Below are positions 44,090 to 52,877 of a DNA stretch of 64,000 nucleotides, piece by piece. Within the stretch, counting starts at the first letter, position 1; the number at the start of each line of letters is the position of its first letter. The notes under the pieces are model-generated. The model was not told where the DNA came from, ran no database searches, and saw only the letters and a program-made list of their open reading frames with translations. This DNA is from Rhodovastum sp963804495 (GTDB lineage: Bacteria; Pseudomonadota; Alphaproteobacteria; Acetobacterales; Acetobacteraceae): positions 496,001 to 560,000 of the forward strand of contig CAWDQN010000010.1 in the NCBI GenBank assembly GCA_963804495.1, in the 5' to 3' direction. A program made the translations under genes and the position numbers.

Positions 44090-45169
44090 TCACGGCCGCG
44101 CTTCGAGGATCATATTGAATGGCGTCTCGGCTGCCCGACGGACGCTCGCAAAGCCCGCGCCCTCGATCACGCCGCGCAGCCGCCTCTCGCCCGCTTGCGC
44201 GCCGAGCCCCGCGCCGACCTCCTGCGATAGCGAGGTGGGCACGCAAATCATCGTCGAGCCCGCGTAATAAAGCCGTCCCACCGGGTTGAGATTGTCCTCC
44301 AACCGGTCGCCCGCCATCGGCTCGACGACCATCCACGTGCCGTCCGGCTTGAGCATGCGCCGCACATGGGCCGCCGCCCCTGCCGGATCGCCCATGTCGT
44401 GCAGGCAATCGAAGAAGGTCACGAGGTCGTAGCCACCGCCAGGGATGTCCTTGGCCCTCCCGGCCTCGAAGCGCGTATTACCCTCGACGCCGTGCTCGCG
44501 CGCGTGGGCGCGTGCGTCCTCGATCGACGCCTCGTGGTAGTCCCAGCCAATGAAGCGGCTGTTCGGGAAAGCCTTGGCCATGATCACCGTGGACCAGCCG
44601 CAGCCGCAGCCCACGTCGGCCACCTCCGCCCCGCGATTGAGCTTCTCGACCACGCCATCGAGCGCCGGGAGCCATTGCTGGACCAGGTTGTTGTGGTAGC
44701 CGGGACGAAAGAAACGCGCGGTGGCGCAGAACATGCATTGCAGGTCACCCCAGGGCACGCCGCCGCCGGTACGGAACGCCTCCTCGACCTTGTCTTGGTT
44801 CCGCTGCATCGCCGCCATCAGGTCGAAGGCGCCCACCATGTTCACGGGGCTGTCCTCGACGACGAACACCATCGCCTGCTCGGGCGGCATTTCGAAACGC
44901 CCGCTCGGCGGGTCGTAGGCGACGTAGCCGGCCGCCGCATTGTGCGCGAGCCACTCGCGCAGGTACCGCTCGTGCACGTGGGTGTTGGCGGCCAGTTCCC
45001 CGGGTGTCATAGGACCGCCTGCATGGAGCGCCTTGTAAAGCCCAAGCGCGTCCCCGATTCGAACAAGGGGAACACTGGCGGCACCGCCGAGGTCGCCCAG
45101 CATCTTGCCGATAAAGGCCTGCAACTTTACCTCATCTACCGCGCGCGCGGCGGCTGATGCTCCGGACAT
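44090..45169 (-). CDS. SAM-dependent methyltransferase with N-terminal winged helix
   Basis: 359 residues. The N-terminal 90 residues form a winged-helix-like domain (RIGDALGLYKALHAGGPMTP, HERYLREWLAHN), as in the Rv2258c-like and O-methyltransferase family 2 proteins. The C-terminal Rossmann domain has motif I ADVGCGCGWSTVIMAKAF near 181, FIGWDYHEASIEDAR near 203, YDLVTFFDCLHDM near 245 and MLKPDGTWMVVEPM near 270. The substrate is unknown. ATG 45169 has AGGGGGAAG just upstream. It is bracketed by a pair of imperfect 33-bp direct repeats. Confidence 0.85.
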   Translation of the reverse strand: MSGASAAARAVDEVKLQAFIGKMLGDLGGAASVPLVRIGDALGLYKALHAGGPMTPGELAANTHVHERYLREWLAHNAAAGYVAYDPPSGRFEMPPEQAMVFVVEDSPVNMVGAFDLMAAMQRNQDKVEEAFRTGGGVPWGDLQCMFCATARFFRPGYHNNLVQQWLPALDGVVEKLNRGAEVADVGCGCGWSTVIMAKAFPNSRFIGWDYHEASIEDARAHAREHGVEGNTRFEAGRAKDIPGGGYDLVTFFDCLHDMGDPAGAAAHVRRMLKPDGTWMVVEPMAGDRLEDNLNPVGRLYYAGSTMICVPTSLSQEVGAGLGAQAGERRLRGVIEGAGFASVRRAAETPFNMILEARP

Positions 45170-45539
45170 GGCTTCCCCCTGGTCTATTGAGGCAATGCTA
45201 TGCGCCCAGGTACGGAACGGTCAACGATTACTATGGACCGACCTTGACAGATCACGGCGCGTTCGCGACGTGCGAGCGCGCTCCGCGCGACAGCCGCCTT
45301 CGCGACGCATCTCAAATCCGGAACCACGCCGCGATCGTCTCGTGTAATGTTGAAGAGCGTAGAAATTAAGACTGTCGGAACTGGCGCTCGCCTATGTCAT
45401 ATCAATGGGTTAGACTTTCCGAAAGATATCACCGAAACAGACGGCAAATCCCGACGCGTCAGCCTGCCGCTGACAGGGTACTGCGCACCGTTTGTCCCTT
45501 TGAGCTCGATAGCGGCCATCGTAGGGCCGCTGGCGTGAG
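45170..45539. other. 370-base gap without a recognisable gene
   Basis: Lies between the starts/ends of the winged-helix methyltransferase and the CinA-type gene. Short ORFs here lack family resemblance and ribosome-binding sites. It contains copy 2 of the 33-bp direct repeat and a TTGACAGATCACGG stretch at 45245 that could be part of a promoter. Composition is more AT-rich than the surrounding core. Confidence 0.6.
45398..45430. repeat. 33-bp direct repeat, copy 2
   Basis: CATATCAATGGGTTAGACTT and the next 13 bases, 28 of 33 identical to 43909-43941. The two copies flank the winged-helix methyltransferase gene. Confidence 0.6.
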
Positions 45540-46031
45540 CTATCGCCCCGCCCCGCCCCCCAGCAACCCCAACGCCTCCACCACCGCCTGGCGCCGCACA
45601 GCACCGCGGTCCCCCGCGAACACCTGCCGCACCGCTTCCGTCGCCGCCCCCCGTCGCGCCAGCCCGAACCACACCAGCCCCACCGGCTTCTCCGCACTGC
45701 CGCCGCCCGGACCCGCCACCCCCGTCACCGCCACGGCCAGATCAGCCCGCGCGTGCGCCAGCGCCCCCTCGGCCATGGCCCGCGCCACCGCCTCGCTCAC
45801 CGCGCCCATCGATGCGATCAGGCCCGGTGCCACACCCAGCATTTCGGTCTTGGCCTCGTTGGAATAGGTCACGAACCCGCGGTCCACCACGTCCGAACTG
45901 CCGGCAATCGCCGTCAGCGCGCCCGCGACCAGCCCGCCGGTGCAGCTTTCCGCTGTCGCCACCCGCAGCCTCGCCGCCCGGCACGCCGCCAGCACCGCCT
46001 CGGCCTGCGCCAGAATGTCCGCGTCGATCAT
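45540..46031 (-). CDS. pncC: Nicotinamide-nucleotide amidohydrolase (CinA C-terminal domain, PncC)
   Basis: 163 residues, the stand-alone C-terminal domain of CinA. The family core is LRVATAESCTGGLVAGALT near residues 21-39, with SSDVVDRGFVTYSNEAKTEM near 45 and VAVTGVAGPGGGSAEKPVGLVW near 100. It hydrolyses NMN to nicotinic acid mononucleotide in pyridine nucleotide recycling. ATG 46031 has a strong GGAGG six bases upstream. In related genomes this gene follows coq10; here about 7.4 kb of accessory genes intervene. Confidence 0.9.
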   Translation of the reverse strand: MIDADILAQAEAVLAACRAARLRVATAESCTGGLVAGALTAIAGSSDVVDRGFVTYSNEAKTEMLGVAPGLIASMGAVSEAVARAMAEGALAHARADLAVAVTGVAGPGGGSAEKPVGLVWFGLARRGAATEAVRQVFAGDRGAVRRQAVVEALGLLGGGAGR

Positions 46032-46082
46032 GCAATCCTCCGTAGACATCTTCTCCCCCTCCCCTTGTGGGAGGGGGCGAAG

Positions 46083-46514
46083 TCATAACACTCCCGGCAC
46101 CGCCCAGCGCACGCCCCACACCAGCAGCGCCGCCAGCCCCCCCGCCACCACATCATCGGCCATCACCCCCAGCGCCCCGGGCAGCCGCTCCGCCCAGCTC
46201 ACCGGACCCGGCTTGGCAATGTCGAACAGCCGGAATGCCGCGAACGCCGCCAGCGCCCCCGCCACCGACGGATACGGCAACGCCAGCAACGCAATCCACT
46301 GGCCTGCCACCTCGTCGATCACCACCCAGCCCGGGTCATCGCCGGCCCGCGCTTCATGCACCGCCCACAGCCCGACGCCGGTGACCACCACCACCCCCGC
46401 CAGCAGCGCCAGCGGAGACACCCACAGCAGCGCCAGCCCCGGCAGCAGCGCCGCCAGCGACCCCGCCGTGCCCGGCGCCACCGGCGCCAGGCCGGAGCCG
46501 CAAAAACTCGCCAC
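46083..46514 (-). CDS. pgpA: Phosphatidylglycerophosphatase A
   Basis: 143 residues, a little short at the N-terminus. The opening SFCGSGLAPVAPGTAGSLAAL and the metal-binding motif WVVIDEVAGQWIALL near 63 are diagnostic, as is LFDIAKPGPVSWAERLPGALGVMADDVVAG. It removes phosphate from phosphatidylglycerophosphate in the inner membrane. The only start that fits is GTG 46514; an in-frame stop lies six codons earlier and no clear ribosome-binding site is seen. It follows the frameshifted hydrolase by 15 bases. Confidence 0.87.
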   Translation of the reverse strand: MASFCGSGLAPVAPGTAGSLAALLPGLALLWVSPLALLAGVVVVTGVGLWAVHEARAGDDPGWVVIDEVAGQWIALLALPYPSVAGALAAFAAFRLFDIAKPGPVSWAERLPGALGVMADDVVAGGLAALLVWGVRWAVPGVL

Positions 46515-46529
46515 CCAGCGGGCCGGAAC

Positions 46530-47403
46530 TCATCGCAGGAATTCCTCCAGCGCCGCCACCGCCTCGGGCTCCGCCAGCGTCGGCGCATGGCCCGAACTCC
46601 GGTACCGTGGCCACCGCCATGTCCGGCCGCGCCGCCCGCATGCGCGCGACCGTCTCCGCCAGCAGCAGCTTGCTCCGCCCGCCATGCACCAGCAGCACCG
46701 GCACATGCCGCAGCGCCCCGAACAGCGGCCACAGATCGGGAACCCTCCGCCCGAGCAGCCGTGCAATACGGGTGTCCCACAGCGGACGCCAGCGCCCGTC
46801 CGCCGCGGGCGCATAGGTCAGGTGGGCAAAATCCCGCCAGTCCGCCTCGCTGTGCAGCGACAAATCGGGCAGCACACGCCGCAAATGCGCCGCCGCGGCG
46901 TCGAGGTCGGGCAGCGCCGGATCGTGGCCGACATACCGCCGCACCATCCCCGCACCCTCGCGGCCAATCTCCGGCCCGACATCGTTCAGCACCACCCCGG
47001 CCAGCAGCCCCGGCCGCGCCGCCCCGAGCGCCATGGCCAGCAGACCCCCGAAACTGGTGCCCACCACCACCGCCCGGTGCACGCTCACCGCCGCGCACAC
47101 ATCCAGCACGTCGCGCAGCATGGCCTCCGGCGCATAGCGGGCGACCGACCGCGCCCGCGCCGAAGCGCCACGCCCGGCATAGTCCAGCGCCACCACCCGC
47201 CGCCGCTCGCCGTGCCTCGCCGCCACACCGGCGAAGTCGCCGGAGGTGCGCACCAGACCGGGGAGGCACAACAACGGCATGCGATGGCCTTCGCCCCACT
47301 GCGTGACGCGCAGGCGCAGGCCATCCCACGCGGAGACGGTAAGAAAGGAAGGCCAGGGCTCTGCCCTGGACCCGCAAGGGGTCGGTGGACCCCTTGACCC
47401 CAT
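46530..47403 (-). pseudogene. Alpha/beta hydrolase, interrupted by a +1 frameshift
   Basis: The N-terminal frame has LLCLPGLVRTSGDFAGVAA, the nucleophile elbow VVVGTSFGGLLAMALG and the lid region, as in the RutD/MhpC-type hydrolases. After VPEFG the frame switches: removing one base of GGCCC at about 46589-46593 joins it to HAPTLAEPEAVAALEEFLR and a stop, restoring the catalytic histidine motif GHAPTL. As written, the catalytic His is lost. The first 22 codons from ATG 47403 are read from a palindromic repeat, so the true start is uncertain. It is either a young pseudogene or a sequencing error. Confidence 0.75.
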
Positions 47404-47411
47404 TCCTAAGG
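47345..47411. repeat. Dispersed nested-hairpin repeat, copy 7
   Basis: AAGGAAGG, hairpin CCAGGGCTCTGCCCTGG, hairpin AAGGGGTC GGT GGACCCCTT, then GACCCCATTCCTAAGG. It lies at the 5' end of the alpha/beta hydrolase and the 3' end of slt, both on the minus strand. Confidence 0.85.
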
Positions 47412-47426
47412 CTTGGGCAGAGCCGT

Positions 47427-49364
47427 TCACGTCTTTTTCCCCGCGATCGGGTAGGCCGACATATCTCCACGACGCACCCGATAGATCGCCAAATTCTCGA
47501 TCACCCGCTGCACATAGTTGCGGGTCTCATTGAACGGGATCAGCTCGATCCAGTCGATCATGTCCGTCCCGTCGCCGCGCGGGTCGCCATTGCTCGCCAG
47601 CCATTCCTGCACCCGCCCCGGTCCGGCGTTATAGGCCGCCACCGCCAGCGGCACGCTGCCGCCGAACTGATCGAGCAAGCCCCGCAAATACGCGGTGCCC
47701 AGGCGGATATTGTAATGCGGGTCGAGGGTGAGGGCCGGGATATTGGCCGGCAGCCCGAGCTTGCGCGCCACCAGCGTGGCGGTGGCGGGCATCAGCTGCA
47801 TCAGCCCGCGCGCCCCGACCGGGCTGACGGTGCTGCCGTCGAAACTGCTCTCCTGGCGGATGATGCCGAGCGCGAGGGCGGGATCGATGCCGGCGTCGGG
47901 CGGAATGTCCGCCGGCGCCGGCCAGCCGGTCTGCAGCAGGGTAATACCGTCCCGCCCGGCCCGGCGGGCCAACATGATCGCCGCGTCCGGCATGCCGAAG
48001 CCGGTCGCCAGCCGGGCGGCCAGGGCAAGGTCGGCGGCGTCCTGACTAACATCGTCCAGGCGCAGCAAAAACGCCTGCGCCCGCGCCGGTTCCCCCCAAC
48101 TCGCCAGCCAGATGGCGCCGCGCGTCAACTCGCGGCCGGCGAAGTCCAGGGCGCGCTGCGCATCGGCCTGCGGGTCCCTGGTGGTGGCAATGCGGACGGC
48201 GGGGATCTGGCCGAGGGCAATGGCCGCCAACTGGCCATAAAAAGTCGAGGGAAACGCCACGGCGGCCTCGTATTCGCTGCGTGCGGCGGCTTCATCGCCT
48301 TGCACCGCGATGGCCTGCGCCAGCCAGAAATGCGCCCGCCCCTGGGTGATGGCGGCCTTGGTGGCGGCCGCCAGCGCGCGGAAATGCGGCACGGCCCGGT
48401 CGGGCGCCTTCAGCTTGCGCAGGGCCACGAAGCCGGCGAGAAACTCGGCGTCCAGCAGGCTCCCGCCGCCGGTCTGGGCGTGGCCGGCGGCGAGCGCATA
48501 GGCCCCCTCGGCGTCGCCCTTTTGCAGCCGCCGCCGGGCCAGGAGATTGCGCTCGTCCCAGAACGCCGCCAGGTGGTCGGTGGGCGCGCGCCGCTCGGCG
48601 GCGGTGCCCTGGGTTTTCCAGCAAACCAGCGCCTCGTCGTCCTGCCCGGCGCGGCGCAGCCAGCGCGCCAGTTCCAGCACAATACCGGGGTCCTGGCGGT
48701 CGGCCTCGGGCAGGGCGGTGACCAGGGCGGGGCCGTTCGGCGCGTCGCGACGCAGCGCCAGCCTTGCCTCGGCGCGCGGGCGGTCGGCGGCATCAAGGCG
48801 CGGGATCTGCCGCTGCGCGGCGGCGGTATCGCTCCAGGCGAGCCGCTCGAACCGTGCCCATTGGTCCGCGCGGGTGAGGGCAGGGGACCAGCGCAACAGG
48901 AAATGCGCCTCCCAGACCGGGTCGGCGATCCCGGACACCCAGGCGCGGCGGGCCCAGGCGGTGCCGTCATCGGTGCGGCCCAGCTTGGTGGTGGCCTCGG
49001 CGCAGCGGGTCTGGGCAGCGGCGGCGGTGACGGTGAATGGCTTTGGCCGGTCGCATTCGGCGGCGGCGGTGGCGTCGTCGGGTTCCGCCGCCAGCGCCTC
49101 GTCGCGGCGGCGGGCCAGAGAGGCCGGCAGCGGCCAGTCCGGGTTGCTGGCCATGAAGGCGGCGATCTCGCTCACGCTGGCCGCGCCCGGCGCCAGCAGC
49201 CGGTAATAGGTGACCAGCTTGCCCGCCACCGGGTCCGCCAGGCGCGCGGCGGCGGCCTCGGCCTCGGCCCAATGGTCGGCGCGAACGGCGGCCATCAATT
49301 CCTGCGCCGCAGCCGGCACCGGCGCGGCGGCGAGCAGGAGCAAAACGAATCGAAAACAGCGCAT
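47427..49364 (-). CDS. slt: Soluble lytic murein transglycosylase
   Basis: 645 residues with a signal peptide (MRCFRFVLLLLAAAPVPAAAQ). A long superhelical alpha-alpha region (about 25-460) precedes the catalytic SLT domain: the catalytic glutamate is in ALGIIRQESSFDGSTVSP, followed by GARGLMQLMPATA and AVAAYNAGPGRVQEWL. Cleaves peptidoglycan glycan strands in the periplasm with formation of 1,6-anhydro ends. Divergent from dapA, a common alphaproteobacterial arrangement. Confidence 0.93.
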   Translation of the reverse strand: MRCFRFVLLLLAAAPVPAAAQELMAAVRADHWAEAEAAAARLADPVAGKLVTYYRLLAPGAASVSEIAAFMASNPDWPLPASLARRRDEALAAEPDDATAAAECDRPKPFTVTAAAAQTRCAEATTKLGRTDDGTAWARRAWVSGIADPVWEAHFLLRWSPALTRADQWARFERLAWSDTAAAQRQIPRLDAADRPRAEARLALRRDAPNGPALVTALPEADRQDPGIVLELARWLRRAGQDDEALVCWKTQGTAAERRAPTDHLAAFWDERNLLARRRLQKGDAEGAYALAAGHAQTGGGSLLDAEFLAGFVALRKLKAPDRAVPHFRALAAATKAAITQGRAHFWLAQAIAVQGDEAAARSEYEAAVAFPSTFYGQLAAIALGQIPAVRIATTRDPQADAQRALDFAGRELTRGAIWLASWGEPARAQAFLLRLDDVSQDAADLALAARLATGFGMPDAAIMLARRAGRDGITLLQTGWPAPADIPPDAGIDPALALGIIRQESSFDGSTVSPVGARGLMQLMPATATLVARKLGLPANIPALTLDPHYNIRLGTAYLRGLLDQFGGSVPLAVAAYNAGPGRVQEWLASNGDPRGDGTDMIDWIELIPFNETRNYVQRVIENLAIYRVRRGDMSAYPIAGKKT

Positions 49365-49459
49365 GCCCGCTTGTACAAGCCCCGGCCTTGCGGCGCATCA
49401 CCCGCGCGCCTAGCTTTTGCCCCTCGCAACGCCGCGAACCCATCCTGCGGAGGAAGTTC

Positions 49460-50339
49460 ATGTTCAAAGGGTCGCTTGTCGCCCTCGTCACCCCGATGCG
49501 CGCGGACGGTTCGGTCGACGAGAAGGCTCTGGCGTCCTTCGTGGACTGGCAGATCGCCGAGGGCACCCACGGGGTGGTGCCGGTCGGCACGACCGGCGAA
49601 AGCCCGACGCTGAGCCATGACGAGCACAGGCGGGTGGTGGAGATCACCATCGAGGTCGCCAAGGGGCGGGTGCCGGTCATCGCCGGCGCCGGCAGCAACA
49701 GCACCGCGGAGGCGATCGCCCTCGCCCGTCACGCCAAACAGGCCGGCGCCGATGCCGCCCTGGTGGTGACGCCGGTACTACAACAAGCCGACCCAGGAGG
49801 GGCTGTTCCTCCACTTCACGGCAATCGCCGACGCCGCGGACCTGCCGATCATCATTTACAACATCCCGCCGCGCAGCGTGGTCGACATGTCCGTCGAGAC
49901 CATGGCGCGGCTGGCCAAACATCCGAACATCGTCGGCGTGAAGGACGCCACCGCCAACCTCGGCCGTCCGCTGCACACGCGGCGGGCCTGTGGCGCGGAT
50001 TTCTGCCAGCTTTCCGGTGAGGACCACACCGCGCTCGCCTTCCTGGCGGCCGGCGGGATGGGGTGCATCAGTGTCACCGGCAACGTGGCGCCGCGTCTGG
50101 TCAGCGCCATGCACACCGCCTGGCAGGACGGACATCTGGCCGAGGCGATGGCGATCCAGAACCGCCTGCTGCCCCTGCACGATGCGCTGTTCGCCGAGAC
50201 CAGCCCCGGCCCGGTGAAATACGCCGCCAGCCTGCTGGGCCATACCAGCGAAACATGCCGCCTGCCGCTGGCCCCCTGTTTCGAGCCCACCAAGGCCCGC
50301 GTCCGCGCGGCGATGACGGAGGTCGGGCTGCTGAACTGA
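49460..50339 (+). pseudogene. dapA: 4-hydroxy-tetrahydrodipicolinate synthase, interrupted by a +1 frameshift
   Basis: The N-terminal frame (MFKGSLVALVTPMRADGSVD ... VPVGTTGESPTL) is intact up to ALVVTP. An extra G at 49774-49775 (CCGGTAC for CCGTAC) destroys the active-site motif TPYYNKPTQEG; reading on in the +1-corrected frame gives FTAIADAADLPIIIYNIPPRS, then GVKDATANLGRP with the Schiff-base lysine, to the normal end. The span is 880 bases, one more than a multiple of three. Since DapA is essential for lysine and diaminopimelate unless another copy exists, a sequencing error is likely. Confidence 0.85.
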
Positions 50340-50348
50340 ACGTTCAGT
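50335..50348. promoter_or_regulatory. Perfect 14-bp palindrome over the dapA stop
   Basis: ACTGAACGTTCAGT, whose half-sites ACTGAAC/GTTCAGT equal those of the TetR operator at 40127, but without the central base. It lies 17 bases before smpB. Function is uncertain. Confidence 0.3.
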
Positions 50349-50364
50349 ATCTCAGATCACATCC

Positions 50365-50850
50365 ATGGCCACGGCGAAGAAGAAATCCTCCCTGATCTCG
50401 CACGGCGTCGCGGCGCAGAACCGCAAGGCGCGGTTCGACTATGCCATCAAGGAGCAGATCGAGGCCGGCATCGTGCTGAAAGGGCCGGAGGTGAAGTCAC
50501 TGCGCGCCGGTCGCGCCACCCTGTCCGAAGCCTGGGCCGGCGAGCGCGAGGGCGAGTTGTTCCTGTTCAACTGCTACATCCCGGAATACCAGGGCGGCGT
50601 GCTGTCGCGTTTCGAGCCGCGCGCGCCGCGCAAGCTGCTGGTCAAGCGCAAGGAAGCCAACCGGCTGCTGAGCGCGGTGGCGCGCGACGGGATCACCCTG
50701 GTGCCGCTCGATATCCATTTCAACGATCGCGGCATCGCCAAGGTGCAGCTTGGAGTGGGGCAGGGGCGTACCAAGGGCGACAAGCGCCACGCCATCGCCG
50801 AACGCGACTGGCAGCGCGACAAGGCCAGGCTGATGCGAGATCGCGGGTGA
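50365..50850 (+). CDS. smpB: SsrA-binding protein
   Basis: 161 residues. Delivers tmRNA to stalled ribosomes for trans-translation. Typical features: AAQNRKARFDYAIKEQIEAGIVLKG near the start, EVKSLRAGRATLSEAWA near 43, LFLFNCYIPEYQGG near 61 and the basic C-terminal tail GDKRHAIAERDWQRDKARLMRDRG that reaches the decoding centre. Same direction as dapA, 25 bases apart. Confidence 0.95.
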   Translation: MATAKKKSSLISHGVAAQNRKARFDYAIKEQIEAGIVLKGPEVKSLRAGRATLSEAWAGEREGELFLFNCYIPEYQGGVLSRFEPRAPRKLLVKRKEANRLLSAVARDGITLVPLDIHFNDRGIAKVQLGVGQGRTKGDKRHAIAERDWQRDKARLMRDRG

Positions 50851-50871
50851 ACGCAGGCAGGGGACGCAGGT

Positions 50872-50899
50872 AAGGCCAGGGGCTTTGCCCCTGGACCCG
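50872..50899. repeat. Dispersed repeat, copy 8 (single hairpin remnant)
   Basis: AAGG CCAGGGGC TTT GCCCCTGG ACCCG, only the outer hairpin of the family. Between the convergent smpB and sulfatase genes. Confidence 0.7.
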
Positions 50900-50910
50900 A
50901 CCGAAGCCCG

Positions 50911-52503
50911 TCAGTGCTCCGGCATCTTCAGCATCTCCAGCACTTCTCCGATCGTGAAGCTCGCCGCCTTCTGCCGCGGCGGATAGGCTTTGAACGTCGC
51001 CAGGAACCGTCCGACATAGTGTTGCGCCGGCACCAGTAGGAAGGCCCGATCCAGCATCCAGTCAAAGTAGGTGTTGGACGTGATCGTCGCCCGCTCGTAC
51101 GGATCGGTCCGCAGGTTGACGATGTAGGGGATGCGCGGGTGCTGGAACTCCTGCATCCACACCTTCAGCGTTCCCTCCACCGGTTGCACCGCGAAGTGGA
51201 GCTTCCAGTTGTCATAGCGCATCGCCATCAGGTCGCCGTCGTCGGAGAAGTAAAAGAAGCTCTCGCGCGGTCCCTTCGGCACCTGCCCGGTGAGGTACGG
51301 CAGGAAGTTGTAGCCGTCGAGATGCACTTTGTACGTCATGTCGCCGACCTGATAGCCGGCCAGCAACCGGTCGGTGACATCCGGCTGGCCGGCCGCGGCC
51401 AGCAGCGTCGGCATCCAGTCGAGCTGCGACATGATTTCGTTGGAGACGCTGCCGGGCTTGATGTGGCCGGGCCAGCGCACCAGCGCCGGCACCCGGAACG
51501 CACCCTCCCAGTTGGAGTTCTTCTCGTTGCGGAACGGCGTCATCGCGCCGTCCGGCCAGGTGTTCATGTGCGGCCCGTTGTCGGTGCCGTAAAACACGAT
51601 GGTGTTGTCCGCGATGCCGAGTTCATCGAGCTTGGCAAGGATCGTGCCAACGTCGCGGTCATGATCGATCATCACGTCGTGATACAGGCTCTCCCAGCGC
51701 CCGGACTGGCCGACGCTGCTTGGCTTCTCATGGGTGCGAAAATGCATGTGGGTGAAGTTGATCCAGGTGAACACCGGCTTGCCAGCACGCGCCTGGCGTT
51801 CGATGAACTCCGCCCCGCGCGCGGCGATGTCGTCGTCGATGATTTCCATCCGCTTGATCGTCAGCGGCCCGGTATCCTCGATCCGCTGCTTGCCGACGCG
51901 GCCCCAGCGCGGTTCCACCGTCGGATCATCGACATCGGTTGCCCAGCTGTGCAGCACCCCGCGCGGCCCGAACTCTGCCCGGAACGCCGGGTCCTTCGGA
52001 TAGTCGCGGTTCTCCGGTTCCTCCTCCGCGTTCAGGTGATACAAATTGCCGTAGAATTCGTCGAACCCGTGCACGGTCGGCAAAAACTGGTTGCGGTCGC
52101 CGAGGTGGTTCTTGCCGAACTGGCCGGTGGCGTAGCCGAGCGGCTTGAGCAGTTCGGCGATCGTCGGGTCCTCTTTCTGCAGCCCGATATCCGCGCCGGG
52201 CAGCCCGACCTTGGACAGGCCGGTGCGGAAGGTGCTTTGCCCGGTGATGAAGGCGGACCGGCCGGCGGTGCAGCTCTGTTCCCCGTAGTAATCGGTGAAC
52301 AAAACACCCTCATGGGCGATCCGGTCGATGTTGGGCGTCTGGTAGCCCATCAGCCCTTGCGAGTAGGCGCTGATATTGGTCAGGCCGATGTCATCACCCC
52401 AGATGACGACGATGTTGGGTGGCTTGCCCTGTTGGGCGGCGGCCGGCGCCGCGGCTGCAAAGGCCAGGCACAGCAATACCATGATGGGTCGCAAACTGGA
52501 CAT
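50911..52503 (-). CDS. Secreted arylsulfatase family protein
   Basis: 530 residues with a signal peptide (MSSLRPIMVLLCLAFAAAAPAAAQ). Alkaline-phosphatase-superfamily sulfatase: metal-binding Asp37-Asp38 in VVIWGDDIG, and the formylglycine motif at Cys78 (SCTAGRSAFITG), where the usual proline is Ala, as in a known subset. Later metal ligands are in YGTDNGPH. The Cys would need an FGE or anaerobic maturase encoded elsewhere. Acts on sulfate esters in the periplasm. A strong hairpin terminator for the upstream minus-strand gene lies just before its start. Confidence 0.9.
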   Translation of the reverse strand: MSSLRPIMVLLCLAFAAAAPAAAQQGKPPNIVVIWGDDIGLTNISAYSQGLMGYQTPNIDRIAHEGVLFTDYYGEQSCTAGRSAFITGQSTFRTGLSKVGLPGADIGLQKEDPTIAELLKPLGYATGQFGKNHLGDRNQFLPTVHGFDEFYGNLYHLNAEEEPENRDYPKDPAFRAEFGPRGVLHSWATDVDDPTVEPRWGRVGKQRIEDTGPLTIKRMEIIDDDIAARGAEFIERQARAGKPVFTWINFTHMHFRTHEKPSSVGQSGRWESLYHDVMIDHDRDVGTILAKLDELGIADNTIVFYGTDNGPHMNTWPDGAMTPFRNEKNSNWEGAFRVPALVRWPGHIKPGSVSNEIMSQLDWMPTLLAAAGQPDVTDRLLAGYQVGDMTYKVHLDGYNFLPYLTGQVPKGPRESFFYFSDDGDLMAMRYDNWKLHFAVQPVEGTLKVWMQEFQHPRIPYIVNLRTDPYERATITSNTYFDWMLDRAFLLVPAQHYVGRFLATFKAYPPRQKAASFTIGEVLEMLKMPEH

Positions 52504-52552
52504 TCTGGCGCATCCTTTTGCTCGTCATGGAAGGGCCGGCCGGCCGGCACGT

Positions 52553-52592
52553 ATCCGCGCAGGCTTGCCTGGGCGGGCAAGCCTGCGCGGAT
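52553..52592 (-). terminator. Perfect 17-bp stem hairpin after the glycine-zipper gene
   Basis: ATCCGCGCAGGCTTGCC pairs exactly with GGCAAGCCTGCGCGGAT across a six-base loop. It lies two bases past the stop of the glycine-zipper gene and about 50 bases before the sulfatase start. No T-run is present. Confidence 0.6.
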
Positions 52593-52594
52593 CG

Positions 52595-52864
52595 TTACTG
52601 GGATCGTCTCCCGGCGGCGTAGCCACTCTGATAGGCGGATTGTTCGTTCTTCTTCACCGAATCATAAATCAGCCCGCCCGCCAGCCCGGCGCCGGCGCCG
52701 ACCACCGCGCCAAGCCCGGCATTGCCGCCGATTGCCCCGATCACGCCGCCGACGGCGGCGCCGCCTACCGTGCCGGTCAGCGCGCGTTGCTGGGTGTCGG
52801 ACATGCCGGTGCAGCCGGCGAGAAGCAGCATGCCGGCGCCGGCCACTGTGAGACGCATGTTCAT
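52595..52864 (-). CDS. Glycine-zipper lipoprotein
   Basis: 89 residues. A lipoprotein signal with lipobox LLAGC (Cys18) is followed by a Gly/Ala-rich double glycine zipper (GTVGGAAVGGVIGAIGG, then GLGAVVGAGAGLAGG) and a hydrophilic end with Tyr and Gln. This is the common YMGG-like / SmpA-neighbour type outer-membrane lipoprotein, function unknown. It follows the Rap1a-like gene by 13 bases and could be in one transcript with it. Confidence 0.75.
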   Translation of the reverse strand: MNMRLTVAGAGMLLLAGCTGMSDTQQRALTGTVGGAAVGGVIGAIGGNAGLGAVVGAGAGLAGGLIYDSVKKNEQSAYQSGYAAGRRSQ

Positions 52865-52877
52865 GGCTCTCTTCCCC

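Noticed and set aside
43909..45430. Intact insertion sequence around the methyltransferase
   Set aside because: No transposase reading frame is present; only short direct repeats with a peptide of uncertain origin.
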